Shown: piece by piece, positions 8,226 to 17,426 of the stretch
How positions within the stretch are numbered: position 1 is the first letter of the stretch
How the letters are laid out: every line of letters starts with the position of its first letter
From: Acidimicrobiaceae bacterium
Lineage (GTDB): Bacteria; Actinomycetota; Acidimicrobiia; Acidimicrobiales; Aldehydirespiratoraceae
DNA length: 63,492 bases
NCBI GenBank assembly: GCA_028819505.1
Contig: JAPPLH010000061.1
Location: forward strand, 14,796-78,287
Direction: 5' to 3'
Notes under the pieces: model-generated
Told to the model about the DNA's origin: nothing
Seen by the model: only the letters and a program-made list of their open reading frames with translations
Databases searched by the model: none
Program-made: the position numbers and the translations under genes

Positions 8226-9023
8226 ATGCATTCTTACTCCCGCCAGCACCTGATCGACACCACTGAGGCCTGCTACGCCGAGATTTCGGCGCTCTGCGCC
8301 GACCTCTCCGACGACGAGTGGACGGTGCAGTCGCTATGCCCGGCCTGGACGGTCCGGCAGGCCATCGGCCACGCCGTCGGCGTCGAGGACGTGATCTCGG
8401 GCTGGGAGATCAGCACCGACGACATGCCGCCCTTCCAGAAGATGCAGGCCCTGACCGACGCCTCAGCCGGCATGTCGTCGGCTGAGTTCGGGGCCCGGGT
8501 GGCCGAGATCTTCGACGCCCGCCGGTCCGATCTGGCCGGGCTGGGCGACGACGACATCGAGCGCCCGTCGTGGACGCCGGTCGGCGTGCAGAGCTATGGC
8601 GGCTTCCTGGCCATCCGCATCTTCGACATGTGGGTCCATGTGCGCGACTGCACGATCCCGCTGGGGCGCGACACCGACGACAGCGGGCCGGCCGCCGAGA
8701 TCACCCTCAATCAGGTGGAGGGCTCGATCGGCTACATCATGGGAAAGAAGGTCGGCCTGCCCGACGGCATGAGCCTGCGGGCCGACATCACCGGGCCGGT
8801 CGAGCGCCAGATCGCGGTACGGGTGGACGGCCGGGCCAAGGCGGTCGATCCCTCGTCGCTGGCGGATCCCGACGTGGTGCTGACCGCGGACTCGACCACG
8901 TTCATCATGCTGGCCTGCGGCCGCATCGACCCCCAGGCCAAGATCGACGACGGCTCCATCTCCTGGAGCGGCGACGCCGAGTGGGGCGAGCACGCGGCCC
9001 GGAGTCTCCGCTTCACGATGTGA
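8226..9023 (+). CDS. TIGR03083 / mycothiol-dependent maleylpyruvate isomerase-like protein
   Basis: A 265-aa protein whose N-terminus (HSYSRQHLIDTTEACYAEIS, then DDEWTVQSLCPAWTVRQAIGHAVGVED) is the TIGR03083 DinB-like helical bundle used by mycothiol-dependent enzymes of actinobacteria, including maleylpyruvate isomerase. The C-terminal half carries the SCP2-like MDMPI_C segment (VRVDGRAKAVDPSSLADPDV). Function beyond thiol-dependent chemistry is not determinable. I chose the ATG at 8226 because upstream codons in the same frame run into the divergent gene and read as shadow sequence. Confidence 0.85.
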   Translation: MHSYSRQHLIDTTEACYAEISALCADLSDDEWTVQSLCPAWTVRQAIGHAVGVEDVISGWEISTDDMPPFQKMQALTDASAGMSSAEFGARVAEIFDARRSDLAGLGDDDIERPSWTPVGVQSYGGFLAIRIFDMWVHVRDCTIPLGRDTDDSGPAAEITLNQVEGSIGYIMGKKVGLPDGMSLRADITGPVERQIAVRVDGRAKAVDPSSLADPDVVLTADSTTFIMLACGRIDPQAKIDDGSISWSGDAEWGEHAARSLRFTM

Positions 9024-9120
9024 TGGTGTCTCAGCGGCTTGATGTCTCCGGCTCTGGATGCACTTTCCCGTTGTATGCCCGGGTTTCTGCACACAGAACG
9101 GGCAGTGGCTTCGCGGTGAG

Positions 9121-10959
9121 ATGACGGCGGACGGCTGGCCTGCGGCCGGCGCCGACGACTGGTTGGCGCTGGTCGCGCAGACCTTGCGGGGCTGGGACCT
9201 GGGCGAGCTGTCCAGCACGACCCGCGACGGCATCGAGATCCGGCCGCTCTACACCGGGGGTCCGGACCGGCCCGCGGCGGTGGCGGTGACAGACCCGCGG
9301 CGGTTGGAGGCGGGCTGGGACGTGCGCGCCGTCCACAGTCTGGCCCCTGGCACGGGTGGCGGCTGGGGCGACTCAAACGGGCTGCGGCAGCAGATCGAGG
9401 ACGACCTGGCCGGAGGCGCGACCTCCCTGGAACTCGAAGCCCCGCCCGGGGCGACCGCCGATGGACTCGACCGAGTGCTTCCGAGTGTGGACCTGTCCCA
9501 AACGCCGCTCGCGCTTGCACCCAACGGGGAGCTTGGCCCGGCCGAGGCCCTTCTCGGGCTGGCGGCTCGTCGGGACGCGGGCCTCGCTCCCGGCAGCTCG
9601 CTAGGCATCGATCCGGTGGGGGAGTGGGCCCGCTCGAGCCGCCGAACGGACTGCGCCGAGGCGGCTGAATGGGCGGCACGAACTGTGTCGTCCGGCTCCC
9701 TTGCTCCCGGTGTTGTGGCCTTCACGGTCGACTCGACCCGCTACGCCGATGCCGGCGCGACCGAGGCTCAGGACTTGGGCTGGGCCACCGCCACGGGAGT
9801 CGCGTACTTGCGAGCACTGGTTGAGGCGGGCCTGTCGACCGATGCCGCGGCTGGGCTGATCGGCTTCCGGCTGGCGGCCACCGCCGACCAGTTCGTGACC
9901 ATCGCCGCGCTGCGAGCGGCCAGGGTGATGTGGACCCGGGTGGTGACGGCCAGCGGCGGCTCTGCCGATGCGGCTCGCCAGTACCAGCATGCGGTGACCG
10001 CGGCCCACATGTACAGCCGGCGCGACCCGTGGGTCAACCTGCTCAGGGGTGCCTCCGCGGCACTGGCCGCGGGCGTCGCTGGCGCCGACGCGGTGACCGT
10101 GCTGCCCTTCGACCACGCGTCCGGAGCCGTTGACGCCGACGGCTCGTCGTGCCGCAGACTGGCTCGCAACACGCAGCTGCTGCTGCTGGAGGAGTCGCAC
10201 ATGGCCAGAGCGGCCGACCCCGCAGGCGGATCGTTCTACGTGGAGTCGCTAACGGAGGAACTGGCCTCCGAGGGCTGGCGAGTGCTTCAGGGCATCGAGG
10301 CGTCCGGCGGGATAGAGGCCGCCATCGACCGGGGAGCGCTGGCCGCCGCGATGGAGGAGAGCTGGCAGTCCCGTTTAGGCGCACTTAGAACCCGGCGAGA
10401 GGCGCTCACCGGCGTGAGCGAGTTCCCCTTCCTGGACGAGGCCGCCCCAACACGCCACGGCTCCAATGAGGCGGGGGGCACGTCCGGCCTGCCGCGCAGG
10501 CGCCTGGCCGAGCCGTTCGAAGACCTGCGCGACGCCGCCGACCGCCACCAGGCCGCCACCGGCAAGCGGCCTGCAGTCTGGATTGCGGCCCTGGGGTCGG
10601 CCGCGGCCCACTCAGCCCGCACGGCTTGGGCCCAGAACCTGCTGGCCGCCGGCGGCATCGAGGCCCACGGCGCGACCGGCGTCGACTCGCCCGTCGCTGC
10701 GGCCGCCGACTTCGCGGCATCGGGCCTGACCGCAGCCGTGATCACCGGCACCGACGACATGTACCGCCTTCGCGGCCCGAGCACCGCCAACGCCCTGGCT
10801 GAAGCAGGGGCAGGCTTCGTGGCCCTGGCCTGCGACCCCGACACCCCCGCCGACCTCCTCGAAGCGCTGCGGTCAGCGGGCGTCGACGAGGTATGGCACG
10901 ACGGCATCGACGCAGCCGCCGCCCTAGAACGTCTCCACGGCGCTCCCGGCGTCGGCTGA
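9121..10959 (+). CDS. Methylmalonyl-CoA mutase small-subunit-like protein
   Basis: A 612-aa protein related to the beta (MutA) subunit of B12-dependent methylmalonyl-CoA mutase. It has the TIM-barrel part with AARQYQHAVTAAHMYSRRDP, VNLLRGASAALAAGVAGADA, VTVLPFDHAS and AADPAGGSFYVESLTEELA, then a degenerate Rossmann-like C-terminal domain (about 470-610) without the B12-binding DxHxxG motif, as expected for MutA. MutA has no catalytic centre of its own and normally pairs with MutB, which is not adjacent: the next gene is a convergent enoyl-CoA hydratase. Start chosen at ATG (MTADGW); the upstream 21 codons in frame look non-coding. Confidence 0.85.
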   Translation: MTADGWPAAGADDWLALVAQTLRGWDLGELSSTTRDGIEIRPLYTGGPDRPAAVAVTDPRRLEAGWDVRAVHSLAPGTGGGWGDSNGLRQQIEDDLAGGATSLELEAPPGATADGLDRVLPSVDLSQTPLALAPNGELGPAEALLGLAARRDAGLAPGSSLGIDPVGEWARSSRRTDCAEAAEWAARTVSSGSLAPGVVAFTVDSTRYADAGATEAQDLGWATATGVAYLRALVEAGLSTDAAAGLIGFRLAATADQFVTIAALRAARVMWTRVVTASGGSADAARQYQHAVTAAHMYSRRDPWVNLLRGASAALAAGVAGADAVTVLPFDHASGAVDADGSSCRRLARNTQLLLLEESHMARAADPAGGSFYVESLTEELASEGWRVLQGIEASGGIEAAIDRGALAAAMEESWQSRLGALRTRREALTGVSEFPFLDEAAPTRHGSNEAGGTSGLPRRRLAEPFEDLRDAADRHQAATGKRPAVWIAALGSAAAHSARTAWAQNLLAAGGIEAHGATGVDSPVAAAADFAASGLTAAVITGTDDMYRLRGPSTANALAEAGAGFVALACDPDTPADLLEALRSAGVDEVWHDGIDAAAALERLHGAPGVG

Positions 10960-11796
10960 CCGCGGCGACCCGGCGGCTGTCAGTCCTCGAAGACTGGGGG
11001 GCGCTTCTCGGAGCGGGCTAGGACGGCCTCCTCGAAGTTGCGGGTGGTCATGCGGACCAGCAGCTAGGGCGTTCATCTCCGAGCGCATGTGGGCCGCGTA
11101 GCTCGAGGCCTCCAGCCCGGCCCACAGCATCCTCTTGGTGAGCTCGATACCGGGCCAGCTCAACGCCGCGATGCGGGCGCCGATCTCGTAGCAGCGCTCC
11201 AGCAGGTCGGAAGGCGCCACCGTCTCGCTCACCAGGCCGATGCGGGCCGCTTCGCCTGCATCGACATCGCGGCCGGTCAGCATGATCTCGAAGGCCCGAG
11301 ACGATCCGATCGCCCTCGGCAGGGTGAAGCTGAGGCCCAGCTCGGACGCGGTGAGGCCGTTGTTGATGCCCGCGGCCCGGAAGTACGCGTCGGTCGACGC
11401 GATGCGGATGTCGCACGCCAGGGCCAGGCACATCCCTCCGCCGATGGCCGCTCCGTTGATGGCCGCGATCACCGGCTGGTGGAGGTCCCCGACCAGCTCG
11501 ATCACCTCGTGGAGGCGGTCAGCGGCCCGGTGGGCGATGGTCGCCCTGGTCAGGCCCTCGATGTAGGGAACCCGGCCCGCGCTCACCATGTCGGCACCGG
11601 AGCAGAAGCCGTGGCCGGCGCCGGTGATCACCACGACCCGCACATCGTTGTCGTTGTTGAGGCCGCGCAGCGCATCGGCCAGTGGGATCATGTCGTCGAA
11701 GGCCACGGTGTTCATGCGCTCGGGCCGGTTGAGGGTGACCAGCGCGATGTTGGGCCGGGGATGACCGATCAGTACGAAGTCATCGGGTGACGGCAT
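10924..11796 (-). CDS. Enoyl-CoA hydratase/isomerase with a frameshifted C-terminus
   Basis: Crotonase-fold enzyme that hydrates or isomerises enoyl-CoA. It has the oxyanion motifs GAGHGFCSGADM (about 58-69) and AAINGAAIGGGMCLALACD (about 110-128). After MRSEMNAL the open frame continues into a 45-residue Pro/Arg-rich tail that overlaps the end of the mutase gene by 36 bp. In the next frame the expected family ending appears: RMTTRNFEEAVLARSEKR and PPVFED, stopping at 10980. Removing four bases (TAGC) at about 11064-11070 joins the two. The gene is therefore either a recent frameshift mutant or carries an assembly error; the intact version would span 10980-11796. Confidence 0.85.
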   Translation of the reverse strand: MPSPDDFVLIGHPRPNIALVTLNRPERMNTVAFDDMIPLADALRGLNNDNDVRVVVITGAGHGFCSGADMVSAGRVPYIEGLTRATIAHRAADRLHEVIELVGDLHQPVIAAINGAAIGGGMCLALACDIRIASTDAYFRAAGINNGLTASELGLSFTLPRAIGSSRAFEIMLTGRDVDAGEAARIGLVSETVAPSDLLERCYEIGARIAALSWPGIELTKRMLWAGLEASSYAAHMRSEMNALAAGPHDHPQLRGGRPSPLREAPPSLRGLTAAGSPRSADAGSAVETF

Positions 11797-11859
11797 GGGG
11801 CGACGGCACCAGCCGGTGCCCCGACGGCCGGGGTGCCCGCCCCAACCTCGACCGGAGGC

Positions 11860-12008
11860 TCAGTCGCCGGGGTCGGGCCTCCGGGCCGCACCGTCGATTT
11901 GGCCGCCGCCGTCCACGAACAGGGTGCTGCCGGTCACGTACCGGCTGGGGGAGTTGGTAGACAATCGGCACGACATCCCCCAGCTGATGAGGAGTCCGGT
12001 GGAGGACC
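11860..12008 (-). pseudogene. C-terminal relic of an SDR gene, frameshifted
   Basis: Reading leftward, one frame gives TPHQLGDVVPIVY (about 12003-11965). A second frame then gives STNSPSRYVTGSTLFVDGGG followed by QIDGAARRPDPGD and a TGA at 11860. Together these match the last 50 or so residues of a short-chain dehydrogenase (G-T-P-x-x-x-G-D-V-V ... SRYVTGSTLFVDGG), with a one-base frame break between. The rest of the SDR is absent and its position is occupied by the start of the acyltransferase gene on the other strand. Confidence 0.7.
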
Positions 12009-12670
12009 TGCAGCAGAGAGCCCAGCGCATCGCGGCCAAACGCAGCTCCATGTGGGTGTACCGCTCGGTGCGTCGCACCATCATGACGGTGCTGTACCCC
12101 TACTTCCGGGTGAAGCGCCGCGGCCAGGAGCACCTCGACATCTCCGGTCCGGTGATCGTGGCGCCGGTGCACCGGTCCAACCTCGACACTCCGCTGCTGT
12201 CCGGAATGAGTCGCCGCCGCCTGCGGGCACTGTCCAAGGAGTCGCTGTTCTCCAACAAGTACTTCGGGGCGTTCCTGGCCGCGCTGGGAGCGTTCCCTGT
12301 GCGGCGGGGCGCGGCCGACCGGGAGGCGATGCGGGAAGCGGTCAAGATGTTGGAGGCGGGTGAGCAGATCGTGGTGTTCCCCGAGGGGGGCCGCCAGACC
12401 GGGCCCCGGGTGGAGTCCGTGTTCGACGGCATGAGCTACCTCGCGTCCCGCACCGGCGCCGTCATCGTTCCGGTCGGAATCGCTGGCACCGAGGCGGCCA
12501 TGGCCACCGGCACCCGCCTGCCGCGGCCGGTCCGGGTCGCCATGGTGGCCGGCCCCCCGATCCGGCCGCCCGAGGGCCGCATGACCCGCCCGCAGATGAG
12601 CCGCTTCTCCGAGGAAGTCCGCAAGCGCCTGCAGGAGGTATTCGACGAGGCGCAGTCCCTGACCGGCTGA
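11987..12670 (+). CDS. 1-acyl-sn-glycerol-3-phosphate acyltransferase-like (PlsC family)
   Basis: A 227-aa membrane-associated acyltransferase of phospholipid synthesis. The catalytic HX4D motif is HRSNLD, preceded by SGPVIVAPV; block III is VFPEGGRQTGPR and block IV GAVIVPVGIAGTE. The ATG at 11987 (MRSPVEDLQQRAQ) was preferred because the longer in-frame ORF reads through the antisense SDR relic. The gene thus begins inside a decayed gene on the opposite strand, an unusual arrangement suggesting insertion or rearrangement upstream. Confidence 0.88.
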   Translation: MRSPVEDLQQRAQRIAAKRSSMWVYRSVRRTIMTVLYPYFRVKRRGQEHLDISGPVIVAPVHRSNLDTPLLSGMSRRRLRALSKESLFSNKYFGAFLAALGAFPVRRGAADREAMREAVKMLEAGEQIVVFPEGGRQTGPRVESVFDGMSYLASRTGAVIVPVGIAGTEAAMATGTRLPRPVRVAMVAGPPIRPPEGRMTRPQMSRFSEEVRKRLQEVFDEAQSLTG

Positions 12671-12818
12671 GTCCGCCCAGCGCGACGCCGTTCGGAGGTC
12701 CTATTCCCAACACTTGCGCGTGCAGCGGAGTACACCCAGGCGCGGGGAGCCGTTCGGGGTGAAGCCCGCGGGTAGCCTTGAACGTGCCTGCCCGCCGGGT
12801 CGAGGGCTCGAGGATGCC

Positions 12819-14639
12819 ATGCCGTTCCACGACGACGAGATCAGGCAGCGGCTGAGGTTGGGCGAGGACAGCTACTGGGAGTTCAAGGGGATCGAGTTCT
12901 CCGGCGACCGTCCCCGGCGCCCGAGGCGGGACGACCTGGCCGACGAGCTGGCGGCCTTCGCCAACACCGGCGGCGGCGTGATGCTGTGCGGCGTCACCGA
13001 CGGCGGCGAGGTTCAGGGAATGACGCGCCGTCAAGTCGATGAGTTGGAGGCTCTGCTGGTCAACGTGTGCCGTGACTCGATCAGCCCGCCGGTGACGCCC
13101 ACCGTGGAGCGGCGGGAGCTCGACGGCGGGATGCTCCTGCTGGTGAAGGTGGCCGAGGGCGATGCCCAGCACGACAGTCCCGGCGGCAGCTTCCATCGAG
13201 TTGGCAGCTCCAAGCGCCGCATGACCCCCGACGAGCGCCTCAGGCTCGCCCAGCGCCGCGGCCAGGCGCGGTTCCTGTGTTTCGACAAGCAGCCCGTGCC
13301 GGGCACCGGCTTCGAGAGTTTGGCGGAGAAGCTGTGGAGGCCCCTCCTCGGGGGTCCCGGCACCGCCGATCCTCGGCTGGGACTCGAGAAGATGGGGTTG
13401 CTCGGACTTGACGACGCGGGAGTGACCCGGGCCACGGCCGCCGGTGTGTTGCTGTGCTCCGAGTCCCCACAGGACTGGCTGCCGAGTGCATGTATCACAG
13501 CCACGGCGTACGTCGGCGCCGATCGTGGGTCCGGTCAGATCGACTCACAGACGATCTCTGGGCCGCTGAACCACCAGGTCAGGGATGCGGCAGCCTTCGT
13601 GGCCAGGAACACGCGGGTGTCCGCGGTCAAGGCACCGGGCCGGGTGGACTTCCCCCAGTACAGCGACCGGGCGGTCTTCGAGGCGGTCGTCAACGCGGTC
13701 GCTCACCGTGACTACTCCATCAGCGGCAGCCGCACACGTCTGTCGATGTTCGCTGATCGGTTGGAGATCCAGTCGCCCGGCGGACTGCCCAACAATCTGA
13801 CGGTGGAGAGCATCGGACTTCGTCAATCGACGCGCAACGAGGTCTTGGTCTCAGTGCTCGGCCGGATGCGGGTCGGCGAGACGAAGGGCGCCCATGACCG
13901 CGAGTTCTTCATGGAGCGGCGGGGCGACGGCGTGCCGATCATTCTGTCGGCGACGGAGGAGCTCGGCGCGGACCAGCCTCGCTACGAAGTCATCGACGGG
14001 TCCGAAGTGCGGCTCACGATCCCGGCCGCGCCTCAAGTCCACAGTCCTGGCGACGCCGTGGTGACTGTGTTCGCCGGCAACGAGCCGCTGGCCGGAGTCG
14101 ACGTAGCGGCTCTGTTCCCGAACAAGACCTACGTCACGGACGCAACTGGCGCGCTCGGCGAGGCTGTCCTCGGATTGCACTCAGCCAGCCTGCCGATGAC
14201 CGTGTTCGCCGCGGCTCCGGGCTGGTCGGCCAGCCTCGTCTCGGGCTGGCGTCCCGAAATGTCGAAGCTGGGTTTGAGCATGCGAGCGCTTCCGGCCGGC
14301 GGCTCCGCCATCTTCTTGGAGGGCTCGGGCGAGGTGCCGGGAATCGTGGGTCGGCTGAATCCGGTGCGTGACAACCTCGACCGCACCTACCTGTACACGT
14401 CGAATATCTCGGTCAACGAGGGGAGTCCTCAGCCGGTGCCCTTCGTGCTCGGTGAGAAGCTGCGGCTCGTAGACGCTCACGGCACGCGCGCCGGCATTCG
14501 CATCATCGACATCGTGGGGGCGTCGGCTCTCGTGGAGTACCAAGGGGAGGCCGCCGGACGCGGCGGCGCGTCGCCGGACGCTTCGGATCCAGGCCGTCGC
14601 GACCACGGGCGCAGTTCGCCGCTCACTGATTCCGGGTAG
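12819..14639 (+). CDS. AlbA_2/Schlafen-like ATP-binding protein with an unusual C-terminal extension
   Basis: A 606-aa protein. Residues 10-150 form the AlbA_2 (divergent AAA_4/Schlafen core) domain, with YWEFKGIEFSG and AFANTGGGVMLCGVTDGGE. Residues 270-350 are the HATPase_c_4-like part (FEAVVNAVAHRDYSISGSR, DRLEIQSPGGLPNNLTVESI). After about residue 410 there is an extra region not usual in the family, with a carboxypeptidase-regulatory-like segment (VTVFAGNEPLAGVDVAALFP ... TDATGALGEAVL). Such proteins are often regulators or components of phage-defence systems. Start chosen at ATG 12819 since it opens the AlbA_2 domain; TAGCCT at 12773-12778 may be the -10. It converges on a Dam-type methylase. 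Confidence 0.8.
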   Translation: MPFHDDEIRQRLRLGEDSYWEFKGIEFSGDRPRRPRRDDLADELAAFANTGGGVMLCGVTDGGEVQGMTRRQVDELEALLVNVCRDSISPPVTPTVERRELDGGMLLLVKVAEGDAQHDSPGGSFHRVGSSKRRMTPDERLRLAQRRGQARFLCFDKQPVPGTGFESLAEKLWRPLLGGPGTADPRLGLEKMGLLGLDDAGVTRATAAGVLLCSESPQDWLPSACITATAYVGADRGSGQIDSQTISGPLNHQVRDAAAFVARNTRVSAVKAPGRVDFPQYSDRAVFEAVVNAVAHRDYSISGSRTRLSMFADRLEIQSPGGLPNNLTVESIGLRQSTRNEVLVSVLGRMRVGETKGAHDREFFMERRGDGVPIILSATEELGADQPRYEVIDGSEVRLTIPAAPQVHSPGDAVVTVFAGNEPLAGVDVAALFPNKTYVTDATGALGEAVLGLHSASLPMTVFAAAPGWSASLVSGWRPEMSKLGLSMRALPAGGSAIFLEGSGEVPGIVGRLNPVRDNLDRTYLYTSNISVNEGSPQPVPFVLGEKLRLVDAHGTRAGIRIIDIVGASALVEYQGEAAGRGGASPDASDPGRRDHGRSSPLTDSG

Positions 14640-14947
14640 GGCCCAGCGGCGAGAGATTGCTTCTGAGAGTCTCCTCGAAATCCTCGCGCGATGCCGTCGT
14701 AGCGGCTTGTGGGCGCCTATTGGAGTCCTCTGCGCGTGTACTTCTGGATGGAGCACACGCCACCGCGCTTCGAGCAGGGCGGTGCAGAGGATTGGAACGG
14801 ACAGGGAGGGGCATCTTCGCTGGTTTCCCGCAAGGCGGGTCGGGCGTGCTCGACTCGCTCCGCCGCGTTGAGCGACATTGGAGAGCGCCCGAACCACCCG
14901 GCGATGCCGAACCGGGTCGCTGTGTCGTCGGGCGACGGTGCTGGTAC
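14640..14947. other. Convergent intergenic stretch
   Basis: 308 bases between two convergent genes. No ORF with a credible start and product, no clear terminator hairpin and no RNA gene recognised. Confidence 0.5.
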
Positions 14948-16027
14948 CTATTCGAAGAGGGCGTGCCTGCTGATCACGAGTTCTGAGACCCTGTCGTGGT
15001 GCGTGTTCTTCATTACCACCTCCACGGCACGGAAACCGAACTCTCCGACGAGGTCAACGATCTGTGGGGCACGGTCGTAGGTCATCAAGAACTCGATCTG
15101 GGACTCAGCGAGAGTCTTGAACAACGACCGATGGTCGAGAGCGTGGTGCGCGTAGAGGCGGCTTCCGGCCCGCTTGCCGCCCGCGGTGTAGGGAGGATCG
15201 ACGAAGGCGACCGCGCCAGGCAGATCGGCGACGGTCTCCAGCAGAGCCAGTCCGTCGCCCTCACAGAAGCTGATCTGCTCCGAGTGCGCCTCAATGTCCC
15301 GGAGGCGCCTGACTAGCGTCTCCGGGTACCAGCGCGAGGCCACACCCTTGTTGTTCTCGCCTGATCTCGCCAGCGCCGCGCCAGCTGCCAGAATGCCGCC
15401 GCGGCGCGTGCGGTTCAGCACCAGCGTCCGGAAGCCGTGGGCCAGCAAGTCCCGCGGAGGCGTGTCCGCGAGATCGAACACGTTGGCCCGGGTGGGCTCG
15501 AACTGGCAGACGAGCTCGCGCAGCCCAGGTCCGTGCTGCAGCGCCGCGTGCCAGAACGCGGCAACATCGTGATCGATCTCTGCCATGAGGCATCGTTCGG
15601 CCAAGCCCTCGAAAGCGGCCGTTAGAGCGACGATTGCGCCGCCGCAGAAGGGCTCGACCAGCAGCTTGGGTCGCGGCTGCATGGGCTCCAGCCAGGCGCG
15701 TACATGAGGGATCAGCCACGTCTTGCCGCCTGGGTAGCGCAGTGGCGAGCGCTGCGGGACCGTCGCCACGTTCACCGCCGGTATCGACGACACCGGGAGA
15801 GCCGCTCGGTCGAACCCGTCCCACGCGATGTCGGCACCGCTCTCGGCAGTTGTCGTTAGCATTGGCGCGTCCGCCTTTGGTCCCTTGCCGCTGCGGCTAC
15901 TGTCACACGTATTGGCAGCCGCGGCGTTACTGGCGGCGGACGACCATCGCCGCGCCGCCGTGCTGCTGCCTCCGGGGTCGCTGTCAGCCGCAGCCCGACG
16001 CCTTGGATCGAACATACGTTCGCTCAT
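14948..16027 (-). CDS. DNA adenine methylase (Dam family, group alpha)
   Basis: N6-adenine DNA methyltransferase of the D12/Dam class. It has the AdoMet loop preceded by LRYPGGKTWLIPHV, then VEPFCGGAIVAL, the catalytic DPPY in AVAFVDPPYTAGGKRAGSRL, and the D12-class tail QIEFLMTYDRAPQI. The N-terminal 55 residues from the ATG at 16027 are Ala/Ser-rich and not part of the fold, so a start at the ATG at 15862 (304 aa) is also possible. I prefer 16027 because TACCGT sits exactly 7 nt upstream, matching the leaderless pattern of this genome. No restriction enzyme is adjacent, so it may be an orphan methylase or work with the AlbA_2 gene opposite. Confidence 0.88.
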   Translation of the reverse strand: MSERMFDPRRRAAADSDPGGSSTAARRWSSAASNAAAANTCDSSRSGKGPKADAPMLTTTAESGADIAWDGFDRAALPVSSIPAVNVATVPQRSPLRYPGGKTWLIPHVRAWLEPMQPRPKLLVEPFCGGAIVALTAAFEGLAERCLMAEIDHDVAAFWHAALQHGPGLRELVCQFEPTRANVFDLADTPPRDLLAHGFRTLVLNRTRRGGILAAGAALARSGENNKGVASRWYPETLVRRLRDIEAHSEQISFCEGDGLALLETVADLPGAVAFVDPPYTAGGKRAGSRLYAHHALDHRSLFKTLAESQIEFLMTYDRAPQIVDLVGEFGFRAVEVVMKNTHHDRVSELVISRHALFE

Positions 16028-16034
16028 CACGGGG

Positions 16035-16040
16035 ACGGTA
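16035..16040 (-). promoter_or_regulatory. -10 box (TACCGT) for the Dam-like gene
   Basis: On the minus strand TACCGT ends 7 nt before the ATG at 16027. This fixes the longer start if the gene is leaderless like its neighbours. Confidence 0.45.
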
Positions 16041-16139
16041 GAGGCGGGGTGTGACAACTGAGCAGCGTCCCGACATCGGCAATCGGTCGGCCAAGAGCGC
16101 AGGCATCGAGTGCGGCAACGGCGCTGCTGAAGGGGCGGG

Positions 16140-16145
16140 TAGCCT
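16140..16145 (+). promoter_or_regulatory. -10 box (TAGCCT) of icd, leaderless type
   Basis: TAGCCT with an 8-nt spacer (CGGTATAC) to the ATG at 16154. There is no ribosome binding site in the spacer. Confidence 0.55.
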
Positions 16146-16153
16146 CGGTATAC

Positions 16154-17350
<1,197 letters not shown>

Positions 17351-17362
17351 CCGGCTTGCCGG

Positions 17363-17409
17363 GAATTGGCAGCGTTTTGCGCGGTATGCGTGCATTCTGC
17401 TGCCAGTTC
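17363..17409. repeat. Dispersed palindromic element, type A, copy 3
   Basis: Matches the elements at 4-50 and 75-121 with a single difference in the centre (GCGCGG for GCTCGG). It starts 13 bp after the icd stop and ends 18 bp before the ABC exporter start, a position expected for a transcription terminator. Confidence 0.85.
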
Positions 17410-17426
17410 CGCTCCCTGGGGGCGTG

